From assembly GCF_022811705.1 (NCBI RefSeq), contig NZ_CP094528.1, forward strand, positions 434,001 to 498,000: DNA of 64,000 nt. Reading direction: 5' to 3'. Source of the DNA: Agromyces larvae (GTDB lineage: Bacteria > Actinomycetota > Actinomycetes > Actinomycetales > Microbacteriaceae). The translations under genes and the position numbers were made by a program. Shown here piece after piece: positions 15,952 through 25,007 of the stretch. The notes below the pieces were generated by a model that ran no database searches, was not told the origin of the DNA, and was given only the letters and a program-made list of their open reading frames with translations. How positions within the stretch are numbered: position 1 is the stretch's first letter; each line of letters begins with the position of its first letter.

Positions 15952-17258
15952 TCGAGTACCGTGCCATCCGCGTCGCCCTGCTCGGAGCCGGCTCGGTGGG
16001 CTCGCAGGTCGCCCGGCTGCTGCTCGAGCACGGCGACGAGCTCGCCAAGCGCATCGGCGCGCCGATCGAACTGGTCGGCATCGCGGTGCGCGACCTCGAC
16101 GCGAAACGCGACGTCGACCTGCCCCGCGACCTCTTCACCGCCGACGCGGCCTCGCTGATCGTGAGCGCCGACATCGTCATCGAACTGATGGGCGGCATCG
16201 AACCGGCCCGCGAGTACGTGCTGCAGGCGATCAACTCGGGTGCCGACGTCGTCACCGGCAACAAGGCGCTGCTCGCCTCGCACGGCGCCGAGCTGTTCGC
16301 CGCCGCCGAGCAGGTCGGCGCGCAGCTCTCGTACGAGGCGGCCGTGGCCGGCGCGATCCCGATCATCCGGCCGCTGCGCGAGAGCCTCGCGGGCGACCGG
16401 GTCGAGCGCATCCTCGGCATCGTGAACGGCACCACCAACTTCATCCTCGACCGCATGGACTCCACCGGGGCGACCCTCGAGGACGCCCTGGCCACCGCCA
16501 CCGAGCTCGGCTACGCCGAAGCCGACCCGACCGCCGACATCGGCGGGTACGACGCGGCGCAGAAGGCGGCGATCCTCGCGAGCCTCGCCTTCCACACCAC
16601 CGTGCCCGTCGACGCCGTGCACCGCGAGGGCATCACCGGCGTCACCGCCGACCAGGTCGAGTCGGCCAAACGCGCCGGCTACGTCGTGAAGCTGCTCGCC
16701 ATCTGCGAACGGCTCGCCGACGCCGAGTCCGGCGCCGAGGGCGTCTCGGCCCGCGTCTACCCGGCGCTCGTCCCCCGCACGCACCCGCTCGCCGCGGTGC
16801 GCGGGGGGAACAACGCGGTCTTCGTCGAGGCGTCGGCGGCCGGCCCGCTCATGTTCTACGGCGCCGGCGCCGGCGGCGTGCAGACCGCCTCGGCCGTGCT
16901 CGGCGACCTCGTCGCGATCGCCCGCCGGCACGTCATCGGCGGACCGGGCACCAGCGAGTCGACCCACGCCGACCTGCCCCTGCTGCCCATCGGGCGCATC
17001 ACCACCCGCTACTCGGTGACCCTCGAGGTCACCGACGAGCCCGGCGTGCTCGAGACCGTCGCCCACGTGTTCGCCGAGCACGGCGTGTCGGTCGAGCAGC
17101 TCCAGCAGACGGTCGAGGCGTCGACCGGTCGGGCTACGCTGGTCATCGGAACGCACGAGGCGGCCGAGTCCGCCCTCGCGAACACCGTCGCATCCCTCGC
17201 CGAGAGCCCAGTCGTGGCATCCGTGGCATCCGTCCTCCGAATCGAAGGAGCAGTGTGA
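15948..17258 (+). CDS. hom: Homoserine dehydrogenase with ACT domain
   Basis: A 436-residue NAD(P)H enzyme reducing aspartate semialdehyde to homoserine, the branch to threonine and methionine. The N-terminal Rossmann motif is [12 protein letters not shown]. Catalytic-domain signatures are [11 protein letters not shown] and [23 protein letters not shown]-terminal ACT domain (about 355-436, [21 protein letters not shown]) supports allosteric inhibition by threonine as in corynebacterial Hom. GAAGGAG lies 8 bp before the ATG, which overlaps the lysA stop. The stop in turn overlaps the thrC GTG, giving tight coupling. Confidence 0.97.
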   Translation: MIEYRAIRVALLGAGSVGSQVARLLLEHGDELAKRIGAPIELVGIAVRDLDAKRDVDLPRDLFTADAASLIVSADIVIELMGGIEPAREYVLQAINSGADVVTGNKALLASHGAELFAAAEQVGAQLSYEAAVAGAIPIIRPLRESLAGDRVERILGIVNGTTNFILDRMDSTGATLEDALATATELGYAEADPTADIGGYDAAQKAAILASLAFHTTVPVDAVHREGITGVTADQVESAKRAGYVVKLLAICERLADAESGAEGVSARVYPALVPRTHPLAAVRGGNNAVFVEASAAGPLMFYGAGAGGVQTASAVLGDLVAIARRHVIGGPGTSESTHADLPLLPIGRITTRYSVTLEVTDEPGVLETVAHVFAEHGVSVEQLQQTVEASTGRATLVIGTHEAAESALANTVASLAESPVVASVASVLRIEGAV

Positions 17259-18352
17259 ACCACCCCGCACCCAAGACCGGTTCGCGCCAGTGGCGCGGCG
17301 TCATCCGCGAGTACGCCGACCGGCTCGACGTGACCGACGCGACGCCGGTCGTCACCCTCGGCGAGGGCGGCACACCGCTCATCCCCGCGCCCGCGCTGAA
17401 CCGTCGCACCGGCGCCGACGTGTGGGTGAAGTTCGAAGGCATGAACCCCACCGGTTCGTTCAAGGACCGCGGCATGACGATGGCGGTCACCAAGGCCGTC
17501 GAGCACGGCGCGAAGGTCGTGATCTGCGCCTCCACCGGCAACACCTCGGCCTCCGCCGCAGCGTACGCGACGCACGCGGGCATCGGCGCGGCCGTGCTCG
17601 TGCCCGAGGGCAAGATCGCGATGGGCAAGCTCAGCCAGGCCATCGCGCACAACGCGCAGCTCATCCAGGTGCAGGGCAACTTCGACGACTGCCTCGACCT
17701 GGCCCGCGAGCTCGCCGCGAACTACCCCGTGCACCTGGTCAACTCGGTGAACAACGACCGCATCGAGGGGCAGAAGACCGCCGCGTTCGAGGTCGTCGAG
17801 GTGCTCGGCGACGCACCCGACCTGCACTTCATCCCGGTCGGCAACGCCGGCAACTACACGGCGTACACCCGCGGCTACCGCGAAGACCTCGCGGCCGGCA
17901 ACTCGACGCGGATGCCCCGCATGCTCGGGTTCCAGGCGGCCGGGTCGGCGCCCATCGTGCGCGGCGAGCCCGTGAAGGACCCCGACACGATCGCGAGCGC
18001 GATCCGCATCGGCAACCCCGCGTCGTGGCAGCTCGCGCTCGAGGCGCGCGACGAGACCGACGGGTACTTCGGTGCGATCGACGATCAGAAGATCCTCGAG
18101 GCGCAGCGGATCCTCTCGGCCGAGGTCGGCGTGTTCGTCGAGCCGGCCTCGGCGATCTCGGTCGCCGGCCTGCTCGAGCGCGCCGAGGCCGGGGCGGTGC
18201 CCAAGGGTTCGCGCGTCGTGCTCACCGTCACCGGCCACGGCCTGAAGGACCCCCAGTGGGCGCTGCGCGGCGCCGACGGCGCCGACGTGCAGCCGACCGT
18301 GGTGCCCGTCGACACGGCCCAGGTGGCCGCGGTGCTCGGGCTCACGTCATGA
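17255..18352 (+). CDS. thrC: Threonine synthase
   Basis: A 365-residue PLP enzyme that converts O-phosphohomoserine to L-threonine. The PLP lysine is K70 in TGSFKDRG. The substrate and cofactor loop [13 protein letters not shown] and the glycine-rich [11 protein letters not shown] phosphate site are intact. The length is that of the short actinobacterial/Bacillus form without the long N-terminal domain. The GTG start overlaps the hom stop in GTGA and has GAAGGAG upstream; the stop overlaps the thrB ATG. Order hom-thrC-thrB is standard in this phylum. Confidence 0.97.
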   Translation: MNHPAPKTGSRQWRGVIREYADRLDVTDATPVVTLGEGGTPLIPAPALNRRTGADVWVKFEGMNPTGSFKDRGMTMAVTKAVEHGAKVVICASTGNTSASAAAYATHAGIGAAVLVPEGKIAMGKLSQAIAHNAQLIQVQGNFDDCLDLARELAANYPVHLVNSVNNDRIEGQKTAAFEVVEVLGDAPDLHFIPVGNAGNYTAYTRGYREDLAAGNSTRMPRMLGFQAAGSAPIVRGEPVKDPDTIASAIRIGNPASWQLALEARDETDGYFGAIDDQKILEAQRILSAEVGVFVEPASAISVAGLLERAEAGAVPKGSRVVLTVTGHGLKDPQWALRGADGADVQPTVVPVDTAQVAAVLGLTS

Positions 18353-19317
18353 CCGCGCAGGTCGCCGACCCCGCCATGAGCGCGGGGCCGGTGCCCGACC
18401 TGGTCGGCCGCCGGGTGCAGGTCAAGGTGCCCGCGACGAGCGCCAACCTCGGCCCCGGCTTCGACACGCTCGGGCTCGCGCTGGCGCGCTACGACGAGCT
18501 CGAGGTCGAGGTGCTGCCCGGCGGTGCGCTCGAGGTCGAGGTGCACGGCGTCGGCGAAGGCCAGGTGCCGCTGGATGCCTCGCACCTCGTGGTCCGCTCG
18601 ATCGCGCACACCTTCGCGCGCCGCGGTCTCGGGCTGCCCGGGCTGCGGCTCGTGGCCCGCAACGCGATCCCGCACGGGCGCGGCCTCGGGTCCTCGGGCG
18701 CGGCGATCGTCGCGGGCGTGATGATCGCCAAGGGCCTGCTCGAGGGGGTCGAGGCGTTCGACGCCGACGACCTGCTCGAGCTCGCGACCGAACTCGAGGG
18801 TCACCCCGACAACGTGGCGCCCGCGCTGTTCGGCGGCCTCACGATCGCGTGGGTCACGCCCGAGGGGCCGCGGCACAAGAAGCTCATCGTGCACCGGGGC
18901 GTCTCGCCGCTCGTGCTCGTGCCCGAGCACGAGATGTCGACCGCGCTCGCCAGGTCGCTGCAGCCCGAGTCGGTGCCGCACTCCGACGCGGTGTTCAACG
19001 TGTCGCGCTCGGCGCTGCTCGTCGCCGCACTGGTGCAGTCGCCCGAGCTGCTGCTCGCCGCCACCGAGGACAAGCTGCACCAGGCGTACCGGGCCGCGGC
19101 GATGCCCGAGACCGATCGGCTGATCCGCGCGCTGCGCGCCGCGGGCCACCCCGCGGTCGTGTCGGGCGCCGGGCCGTCGATCCTCGTGCTCGCCAGCGAC
19201 CCCAGCGAGCGGGCCGACGCGGTGCGGCTCGTCGAGGCCGAGGCCGAGACGGTATGGCAGGCGCTTCCGCTCGCGGTCGACTTCAAGGGCGCGACGGTCG
19301 CCCCGGTCGACGGATGA
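18349..19317 (+). CDS. thrB: Homoserine kinase
   Basis: A 322-residue GHMP kinase that phosphorylates homoserine for threonine synthase. Motif 1 is [21 protein letters not shown], motif 2 (ATP loop) is [13 protein letters not shown], and motif 3 is [11 protein letters not shown]. The ATG overlaps the thrC stop (ATGA). Length and motif spacing are normal for ThrB. It closes the lysine/threonine operon. The next 290 bp contain no gene but hold two near-identical palindromes and the rho promoter. Confidence 0.97.
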   Translation: MTAQVADPAMSAGPVPDLVGRRVQVKVPATSANLGPGFDTLGLALARYDELEVEVLPGGALEVEVHGVGEGQVPLDASHLVVRSIAHTFARRGLGLPGLRLVARNAIPHGRGLGSSGAAIVAGVMIAKGLLEGVEAFDADDLLELATELEGHPDNVAPALFGGLTIAWVTPEGPRHKKLIVHRGVSPLVLVPEHEMSTALARSLQPESVPHSDAVFNVSRSALLVAALVQSPELLLAATEDKLHQAYRAAAMPETDRLIRALRAAGHPAVVSGAGPSILVLASDPSERADAVRLVEAEAETVWQALPLAVDFKGATVAPVDG

Positions 19318-19342
19318 CGCGACCCGCGCCGGCACGCGGCTC

Positions 19343-19395
19343 GTGACATCCGGGTCATGCACGCGACGCTCGTGTGCGTGACATCCGTGTCATGC
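19343..19395. repeat. Two tandem operator-like palindromes upstream of rho
   Basis: GTGACATCCGGGTCATGC (19343-19360) and GTGACATCCGTGTCATGC (19378-19395) differ at one base and repeat at 35 bp. The second contains a perfect palindrome TGACA-TCCG-TGTCA; the first retains TGAC/GTCA. They lie 26-78 bp before the rho -10 element, a position suited to a regulator acting on rho, or to a repeat family at the end of the thrB operon. Confidence 0.55.
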
Positions 19396-19415
19396 GGGCA
19401 TTCGTCGGCTGACGC

Positions 19416-19426
19416 GGTGTTAGACT
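19416..19426 (+). promoter_or_regulatory. Candidate extended -10 promoter of rho
   Basis: TAGACT (19421-19426) is preceded by TGT, an extended -10 form. It predicts a transcript from about 19433 and an untranslated leader near 175 bases before the rho GTG, long enough for leader-based control such as Rho autoregulation. Confidence 0.4.
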
Positions 19427-19607
19427 GGCCGCGCACCCGGTAGACGACGCATCGAACGCGTCACTGCCCATTGTGCGATTCCCAGCAGTTCAATGCTCTC
19501 GCCCTGCGCGGGCCCGCGCGCTCGTCGCGCGTTCATTCCCAGCGCCGGGCGACCAGCTCTCCTGGCCGGTACCCCCGATGTTCGCCAGGGGAAAGGACCA
19601 CATCCCA

Positions 19608-21851
19608 GTGACCAACGCACCCGAACACGTCGAGGGAGCGCTCGATTCCGCGCGCCTCGGCACCCTGAAGGTCGCCGAGCTCCAGGAGCTCGCCGCCACC
19701 CTCGGCATCGCCGGCGCCGCGAAGCGCCGAAAAGGCGAACTCGTCGAGTTGATCTCCGCGCACCAGGCCGCCGCCGCCGAATCCGGTGCCGTCGAGTCGG
19801 CCGAGCCCGCCGCCGCACCGGCCGCGGATGCCGAGGCCGAGTCGGCGTCGCCCGAGTCGGCCTCGCCCGAGTCGGCCTCGCCCGAGTCGGCGGCAGCCGT
19901 CGAATCGGCGCTCGACGAGGCATCCGCTCCGTCCGAGCCGGTCGCACCGACCGCCGAACCGACGCCCGGTGACGCCTCCGAGCCCGACGCGCCCGCCGCA
20001 GCGGCCGAGCCGGTGGCCGACGCACCCGTCGCGCCGGCCCGTCGCGGCCGTCAGCCGCGTCGCGCCACGAGCGCGTCGACCGCCGCCGCGCAGCACGTGA
20101 ACGGCGCCGGAGCCGGCGTCGCGCTCGTGCCCGCGGCCGACGAGAGCCGCGACGAAGCCCGCGAGGCCGCGCGCGCCGCAGTGCGCGAAGAGCTCGCCGC
20201 GGCGACCGGCGAGGCGCCGCGTCGCGCCGACGCCGAGCAGCCCGAGACGCCGTCGAACGACGAGCCGCGCCAGGGCGGCCGCAACCGTCGTGGCCGCCGC
20301 GGCGGCAACGGCGGCAACGGCGACCGCGAAGCGCAGAAGTCCGACAACGGTCAGGACGCCGGCCGTCGCCAGGGCGACGACCGCAAGGTCGACGACCGCA
20401 AGGCGGATGACCGCAAGGCGGATGACCGCAAGTCCGACGAGCGCAAGTCCGACGAGCGCAAGTCCGACGAGCGCAAGGGCGACGAGCGCCGCGGCGACGT
20501 CGAGACCGATGCGGAGCGCCAGGGCGGTCGCCAGAACCAGTCCCGCGACGGCCAGCAGCCCCGCGACGGCCAGCAGGCCGAGGGCGAGGGCGGCCGCCGC
20601 AGCCGCTACCGCGACCGCAAGCGCCGCGGTCAGGGCGGCCCGACCGACGAGGTCGAGCCCGAGATCCTCGACGACGACGTGCTCATCCCGATCGCGGGCA
20701 TCCTCGACGTCCTCGACAACTACGCGTTCGTGCGCACCACCGGGTACCTGCCCGGCCCGAGCGACGTGTACGTCTCGCTCGGCCAGGTGAAGAAGTACCA
20801 CCTGCGCAAGGGCGACGCGGTCGTCGGCTCGATCAAGCAGCCGCGCGACGGCGAGCAGCCCGGTCGGCAGAAGTACAACGCGCTGGTGAAGATCGACTCG
20901 ATCAACGGCCAGACCCCCGACGAGGCGCAGACGCGCGTCGAGTTCCAGAAGCTCACGCCGCTCTACCCGCAGGACCGCCTGCGCCTCGAGACCGAGCCCA
21001 CCAAGCTCACGCAGCGCATCATCGACCTGGTCGCCCCGATCGGCAAGGGCCAGCGCGGCCTCATCGTCGCGCCGCCCAAGGCCGGCAAGACGATCGTGCT
21101 GCAGCAGATCGCGAACGCCATCTCGATCAACAACCCCGAGGTGCACCTCATGGTCGTGCTCGTCGACGAGCGCCCCGAAGAGGTCACCGACATGGAGCGC
21201 ACGGTGAAGGGCGAGGTCATCGCCTCGACCTTCGACCGCCCGGCCGAAGACCACACCACGGTCGCCGAGCTGGCGATCGAGCGGGCGAAGCGTCTCGTCG
21301 AGCTCGGCCACGACGTGGTCGTGCTGCTCGACTCGATCACCCGCCTCGGCCGCGCGTACAACCTCGCGGCACCGGCCTCGGGCCGCGTGCTGTCGGGCGG
21401 TGTCGACGCGTCGGCGCTCTACCCGCCGAAGCGCTTCTTCGGCGCCGCGCGCAACATCGAGAACGGCGGTTCGCTCACCATCCTCGCCACCGCGCTCGTC
21501 GAGACCGGCTCGAAGATGGACGAGGTGATCTTCGAGGAGTTCAAGGGCACCGGCAACAGCGAGCTGCGCCTCAGCCGCCAGCTCGCCGACAAGCGGATCT
21601 TCCCGGCGGTCGACGTGAACGCGTCGAGCACGCGCCGTGAAGAGATGCTGCTCTCGCCCGACGAGGTCAAGATCACCTGGAAGCTGCGTCGTGCGCTCGC
21701 CGGCCTCGAGCCGCAGCAGGCGCTCGAAGCCGTGCTCGGGCGCCTCCGCGAGACGCAGTCGAACACCGAGTTCCTGCTGCTCATGCAGAAGTCGGCGCCC
21801 GTGGGCGGCAACGGCCACGGCGGGCACGCGCACGAGTCCGACCACCGCTGA
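19608..21851 (+). CDS. rho: Transcription termination factor Rho with long disordered insertion
   Basis: A 747-residue hexameric RNA helicase that ends transcription. The Rho N-terminal helix bundle is at about 15-45 (LKVAELQELAATLGIAGAAKRRKGELVELI). It is followed by about 280 residues of low-complexity acidic, then Arg/Asp/Glu-rich sequence, including tandem five-residue units DDRKA and DERKS. The RNA-binding OSB fold begins near 350 (GILDVLDNYAFVR). The ATPase has Walker A PPKAGKT at about 489-495 and Walker B VVLLDSITRL. E. coli Rho is 419 residues; the extension is a known high-GC actinobacterial feature thought to bind RNA. GTG at 19608 has GAAAGGA upstream. The prfA start is 4 bp beyond the stop. 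Confidence 0.96.
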   Translation: MTNAPEHVEGALDSARLGTLKVAELQELAATLGIAGAAKRRKGELVELISAHQAAAAESGAVESAEPAAAPAADAEAESASPESASPESASPESAAAVESALDEASAPSEPVAPTAEPTPGDASEPDAPAAAAEPVADAPVAPARRGRQPRRATSASTAAAQHVNGAGAGVALVPAADESRDEAREAARAAVREELAAATGEAPRRADAEQPETPSNDEPRQGGRNRRGRRGGNGGNGDREAQKSDNGQDAGRRQGDDRKVDDRKADDRKADDRKSDERKSDERKSDERKGDERRGDVETDAERQGGRQNQSRDGQQPRDGQQAEGEGGRRSRYRDRKRRGQGGPTDEVEPEILDDDVLIPIAGILDVLDNYAFVRTTGYLPGPSDVYVSLGQVKKYHLRKGDAVVGSIKQPRDGEQPGRQKYNALVKIDSINGQTPDEAQTRVEFQKLTPLYPQDRLRLETEPTKLTQRIIDLVAPIGKGQRGLIVAPPKAGKTIVLQQIANAISINNPEVHLMVVLVDERPEEVTDMERTVKGEVIASTFDRPAEDHTTVAELAIERAKRLVELGHDVVVLLDSITRLGRAYNLAAPASGRVLSGGVDASALYPPKRFFGAARNIENGGSLTILATALVETGSKMDEVIFEEFKGTGNSELRLSRQLADKRIFPAVDVNASSTRREEMLLSPDEVKITWKLRRALAGLEPQQALEAVLGRLRETQSNTEFLLLMQKSAPVGGNGHGGHAHESDHR
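19839..19898 (+). repeat. 15-bp tandem repeat in the rho insertion (ESASP units)
   Basis: Four consecutive 15-bp units of the type GAGTCGGCCTCGCCC encode repeated Glu-Ser-Ala-Ser-Pro. They lie in the acidic part of the Rho insertion and are likely length-variable between strains. Confidence 0.8.
20376..20495 (+). repeat. 15-bp tandem repeat in the rho insertion (DDRKA/DERKS units)
   Basis: Eight in-frame 15-bp units encode DDRKV, DDRKA, DDRKA, DDRKS, DERKS, DERKS, DERKG and DERRG. The central units are nearly identical at DNA level (TCCGACGAGCGCAAG), showing recent expansion or homogenisation. Confidence 0.85.
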
Positions 21852-21854
21852 GCC

Positions 21855-22934
21855 GTGTTCGAATCCGTCCGGTCCCTGATCGCGGAGCACGGCGAGCTCC
21901 AGGAGGAGCTCGCCGACCCCGCGCTCCACGCCGACGCCGCGCGCGCCAAGAAGGTCAACCGCCGCTACGCCGAGCTCAGCCGCATCGTGCACGCGCACGA
22001 GGTCTGGGTGCAGGCGGGCGACGACCTCGAGGCGGCGCGTGAGCTCGCGAAAGAGGACGACGCGTTCGCGGAGGAGATCCCCGCGCTGGAGGAGCAGCTC
22101 GCCGCCGCCCAGGAGAAGCTGCGGCGGCTGCTCATCCCGCGCGACCCCGACGACGGCCGCGACGTGATCATGGAGATCAAGGGCGGCGAGGGCGGCGCCG
22201 AGTCGGCGCTCTTCGCGGCCGACCTGCTGCGCATGTACATCCAGTACGCGCAGTCGAAGGGCTGGAAGACCGAGCTGCTCGAGCGCGACGAGAGCGACCT
22301 CGGCGGCTACAAGAACGTGCAGGTCGCGATCAAGTCGAACGCCACCGATCCGTCGCAGGGCGTGTGGGCGCACCTGAAGTACGAGGGCGGCGTGCACCGC
22401 GTGCAGCGCGTGCCCGTCACCGAGACGCAGGGGCGCATCCACACGTCGACCACGGGCGTGCTCGTCTTCCCCGAGGTCGACGAGCCCGAAGAGGTCGAGA
22501 TCAACCAGAACGACCTGAAGATCGACGTGTACCGCTCGAGCGGCCCCGGCGGCCAGTCGGTGAACACCACCGACTCGGCGGTGCGCATCACGCACGTGCC
22601 GACGGGCATCGTGGTGTCGATGCAGAACGAGAAGTCGCAGCTGCAGAACCGCGAGGCGGCGATGCGGGTGCTCCGCGCGCGCCTGCTGGCGCGTCAGCAG
22701 GAAGAGCTGGATGCCGCGGCATCCGACGCCCGGAAGTCGCAGATCCGCTCGATGGACCGCTCCGAGCGCATCCGCACGTACAACTTCCCCGAGAACCGCA
22801 TCGCCGACCACCGCACCGGGTACAAGGCGTACAACCTCGACGCCGTGATGAACGGCGCGCTCGATCCGATCATCGAGTCGGCGATCCGCGCCGACGAGGA
22901 AGCGCGCCTGGCCGCCGTCGGCGACGACGCGTAG
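21855..22934 (+). CDS. prfA: Peptide chain release factor 1
   Basis: A 359-residue class I release factor that hydrolyses peptidyl-tRNA at UAA and UAG. The GGQ catalytic motif is [10 protein letters not shown]. The stop-codon tripeptide region reads [14 protein letters not shown], a PxT form diagnostic of RF1 rather than the SPF of RF2. The N-terminal coiled region and the C-terminal [17 protein letters not shown] block are intact. GTG start 4 bp after rho. In many actinobacteria prmC, the methylase of its GGQ glutamine, follows directly. Here prmC is 3.1 kb away, beyond an accessory patch and cysK-cysE. Confidence 0.98.
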   Translation: MFESVRSLIAEHGELQEELADPALHADAARAKKVNRRYAELSRIVHAHEVWVQAGDDLEAARELAKEDDAFAEEIPALEEQLAAAQEKLRRLLIPRDPDDGRDVIMEIKGGEGGAESALFAADLLRMYIQYAQSKGWKTELLERDESDLGGYKNVQVAIKSNATDPSQGVWAHLKYEGGVHRVQRVPVTETQGRIHTSTTGVLVFPEVDEPEEVEINQNDLKIDVYRSSGPGGQSVNTTDSAVRITHVPTGIVVSMQNEKSQLQNREAAMRVLRARLLARQQEELDAAASDARKSQIRSMDRSERIRTYNFPENRIADHRTGYKAYNLDAVMNGALDPIIESAIRADEEARLAAVGDDA

Positions 22935-22971
22935 GCGCGCGCGAGCGCGCTGCGCGCGTGCGCACCGCGCA

Positions 22972-23042
22972 CATGCACTCCTCCCCACGCGCTGCGCCCG
23001 TCCGCACCGCGCGCGCATGCACTCCTCCCCACGCGCTGCGCC
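22972..23042. repeat. Two 27-bp direct repeats, 44-bp period
   Basis: Bases 22972-22998 and 23016-23042 are identical (each begins CATGCACTCC and ends GCTGCGCC). A looser relative with CATGACTCCTCCTCCCC occurs at about 23107. The second copy runs into the palindromic element. Confidence 0.75.
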
Positions 23043-23098
23043 ACTTCGGCGCCCTCCGCACCAGCTCGACTGGCGCGGGCGTCGCCGAACTGGCGCAG
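23036..23098. repeat. 63-bp palindromic element, copy 1
   Basis: A 16-base arm CTGCGCCACTTCGGCG (23036-23051) pairs, with one mismatch, with CGCCGAACTGGCGCAG (23083-23098). The 31-base interior forms a smaller CCAG/CTGG hairpin. The same design, same arm and same total length recur at 24242-24304 on the other side of the AbiEi-like gene. Confidence 0.75.
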
Positions 23099-23204
23099 CG
23101 GCGCAGCATGACTCCTCCTCCCCAGCGAGCGGATGCGTCGTCGCCGACCACGTCGGCCCGGGTCGGCGACCGGGCGCGGCGCAGAGCGACGCGAAGCTGC
23201 TCGT

Positions 23205-24179
23205 ATGGACCTCGATTCGTTGCCACGCAGTGCCGGTGGCCTCATCACCTTCGGCCGCTCACGTGAGATCGGTATGGCGGCGTCGCTGCTTACCGCGCGG
23301 GACGCGGGCGACCTCGTCGCGGTGCGCCGAGGGGTCTACCTCGAATCCTCGCGGCATGCCCGGCTCACCCACGTCGAGCGGCACCGCAGCCAGGCGTTCG
23401 CGGTGGCCGAGCAACGGCCCGGTGTCGTCTTCGCCGGGATCACCGCCGCGATCCTGCTCGGGCTTCCGGTCGTCGGCCGGGTTCCCGACGAGATCGTCGT
23501 CCTCGCGCCGGCGACCTCAGGCCGACGCCGCAACGGAGTGAAGGAGATCGTGCGGCGTACCGCCGAACCCGACGTCACGGCCGATGGCATCGCGACGACA
23601 TCGCTGATCGATACGCTCATCGAGGTGGCACGCACGCTGCCCGTGCTGACGGCGCTCACGATGGTCGACGCGGCGCTGTACGTTCCACGGTTCGACACCG
23701 CGACGGCGATGTGCACGCTCGACGAGCTCCGAGAGCGGTTCGACGCGCTGCTGCCGTTCCCCGGCAGTCGGCGGGTCTCGGTCGTGATCGAGCGGGCGAC
23801 GCATCTCGCGGAGACCCCCCTCGAAACACTGAGCCGGATCCGCATCGACGAACTCGGCTTCCCGCAGCCCGAACTGCAGGTGGAAGTGGTGCGGCCGCGG
23901 ACGGGCCGAATCGCGCACCTCGATTTCGCGTGGCGCGAGTACGGGGTCTGGGGCGAGGCGGACGGTGATGGCAAGTACCTCGGCAACGCGAGACGCAACG
24001 GTGATCGGCGCTCCGTCGCCGAGATCGTGCACGACGAGAAGCAACGAGAGAACGAGGTGCGCGCCGCGACGAAATGGGCCTGCGCGCGATGGGACTGGCT
24101 CGAGGCGTGGCGCACGGCACCGCTTCGCGCGACCCTCCTGGAGGCGGGCCTGCCGATCGTCCGCAGGCGTCGGCGCTGA
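23205..24179 (+). CDS. AbiEi-like antitoxin-domain protein with DUF559-type nuclease fold, orphan
   Basis: A 324-residue protein seen singly in many actinobacteria. The N-terminal part (about 10-60) resembles the AbiEi winged-helix antitoxin domain: LLTARDAGDLVAVRRGVYLE. The C-terminal part resembles the DUF559/Vsr endonuclease fold, with D240 in HLDFAW, then E251 and K257 in GEADGDGKY, a plausible PD-(D/E)xK core. A closing block EKQRENEVRAATKWACARWDW follows. No AbiEii-like nucleotidyltransferase toxin is adjacent, so a classical type IV toxin-antitoxin pair is absent. ATG at 23205 is chosen over a longer upstream frame with Arg-rich coding. The gene is flanked by the two 63-bp palindromic elements and interrupts prfA-prmC. 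Its function is unknown; nuclease activity is inferred. Confidence 0.75.
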   Translation: MDLDSLPRSAGGLITFGRSREIGMAASLLTARDAGDLVAVRRGVYLESSRHARLTHVERHRSQAFAVAEQRPGVVFAGITAAILLGLPVVGRVPDEIVVLAPATSGRRRNGVKEIVRRTAEPDVTADGIATTSLIDTLIEVARTLPVLTALTMVDAALYVPRFDTATAMCTLDELRERFDALLPFPGSRRVSVVIERATHLAETPLETLSRIRIDELGFPQPELQVEVVRPRTGRIAHLDFAWREYGVWGEADGDGKYLGNARRNGDRRSVAEIVHDEKQRENEVRAATKWACARWDWLEAWRTAPLRATLLEAGLPIVRRRRR

Positions 24180-24241
24180 CGCCGGCACGCCTGCGCGGCG
24201 CCCGTGCTGCTGCATCGGCGGGCATCGTCTGCGCGTCCCTC

Positions 24242-24304
24242 CTGCGCCACTTCGGCGTCGTCTGCGCCAGTCGCGCTGGCGCACAGCGCGCCGAGGTGGC
24301 GTAG
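24242..24304. repeat. 63-bp palindromic element, copy 2
   Basis: The arm CTGCGCCACTTCGGCG (24242-24257) is identical to that of copy 1. It pairs with CGCCGAGGTGGCGTAG (24289-24304). The interior holds a perfect hairpin TGCGCCAG/CTGGCGCA. Length and layout match copy 1 exactly. Confidence 0.75.
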
Positions 24305-24332
24305 CGGGAGGGGGAGCGGGGCGCGGCAGGCG

Positions 24333-24348
24333 CGCCGAGGTGGCGCAG
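24333..24348. repeat. Half-copy of the palindromic element
   Basis: CGCCGAGGTGGCGCAG repeats the right arm of the 63-bp element (one base different from copy 2), without a partner arm nearby. Confidence 0.6.
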
Positions 24349-24378
24349 CGCCAGGGGCAAGGGCGCGGCAGGCCCGGC

Positions 24379-24963
24379 TCAGATCACCCAGTGCCAGTCG
24401 TGCACGCCGCGGGCGGCGTCGGCGGTCGCGTGCGACAGCGGCTTCACGATGGCGGGAACGCCGACGAGCAGCGAGTGCGCCGGCGCGCTCTTCGTGACCA
24501 CCGCGTTCGCGCCGACGGCGCTCCATGCGCCGACCGTGATGTCGCCGAGGATCTTCGCTCCGGCGCCGACCGTGACGCCGTCGTCGAGCGTCGGGTGCCG
24601 CTTGGTGCCGGGCGGGGTGTTGCGCGGCGCCTTCCCGCCGAGGGTGACCCCGTGGTAGAGCATCACGTCGTCGCCGACGACGGCCGTCTCGCCGACGACG
24701 ACGCCCATGCCGTGGTCGATGAAGAACCGACGGCCGATGGTCGCGCCGGGGTGGATCTCGATCCCGGTCAGGAACCGCGCGACCTGCGAGATCAGCCGTG
24801 CGGGCAACCGGAACCCCGCCCGCCAGAGCCGGTGCGTCAGCCGGTACGTCCAGATCGCGTGCAGCCCCGAATACGCGAGGAAGACCTCGAGTCCGCTGCG
24901 CGCGGCAGGATCGTGCGCGCGTGCGGTCGCGAGGTCTTCCTTCAGGCGGGAGAGGATCGGCAC
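24379..24963 (-). CDS. cysE: Serine O-acetyltransferase
   Basis: A 194-residue enzyme that acetylates L-serine with acetyl-CoA for cysteine synthesis. An N-terminal helical region ([38 protein letters not shown]) precedes a left-handed beta helix of hexapeptide repeats ([42 protein letters not shown]). The active-site loop HGVTLGG is intact. Length is that of the short bacterial form. GTG at 24963 is the best available start; the ribosome site is weak. It lies 44 bp downstream of cysK, and the two enzymes normally form the cysteine synthase complex. Confidence 0.95.
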   Translation of the reverse strand: MPILSRLKEDLATARAHDPAARSGLEVFLAYSGLHAIWTYRLTHRLWRAGFRLPARLISQVARFLTGIEIHPGATIGRRFFIDHGMGVVVGETAVVGDDVMLYHGVTLGGKAPRNTPPGTKRHPTLDDGVTVGAGAKILGDITVGAWSAVGANAVVTKSAPAHSLLVGVPAIVKPLSHATADAARGVHDWHWVI

Positions 24964-25007
24964 CCGACCAGTCAACCAGACGAACGGCCGATCATCGGAT
25001 CGGACGA

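Larger units (their letters stand above)
22935..23204. other. Repeat-rich intergenic region after prfA
   Basis: A 270-bp gap with no supported gene. It holds GC alternations, two copies of a 27-bp sequence starting CATGCACTCC at 22972 and 23016 (44-bp period), a degenerate third near 23104, and the first copy of a 63-bp palindromic element (23036-23098). Confidence 0.7.
24180..24378. other. Repeat-rich intergenic region before cysE
   Basis: A 199-bp gap with no supported gene. It contains the second 63-bp palindromic element and a separate half-copy. The remainder is GC-rich sequence between convergent genes. Confidence 0.7.

Noticed and set aside
20376..20495. Regular 15-bp repeats that could suggest a CRISPR-like array
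   Set aside because: Repeats are contiguous without unique spacers, in frame, and encode charged pentapeptides inside rho.
21852..21854. Expected rpmE (ribosomal protein L31) between rho and prfA
   Set aside because: The genes are only 3 bp apart, so no rpmE is present at this position.
19533..23018. Minus-strand open frame of about 1,160 codons opposite rho and prfA
   Set aside because: It covers two essential, fully motif-bearing genes and spans their intergenic junction; its composition is that of an antisense shadow.
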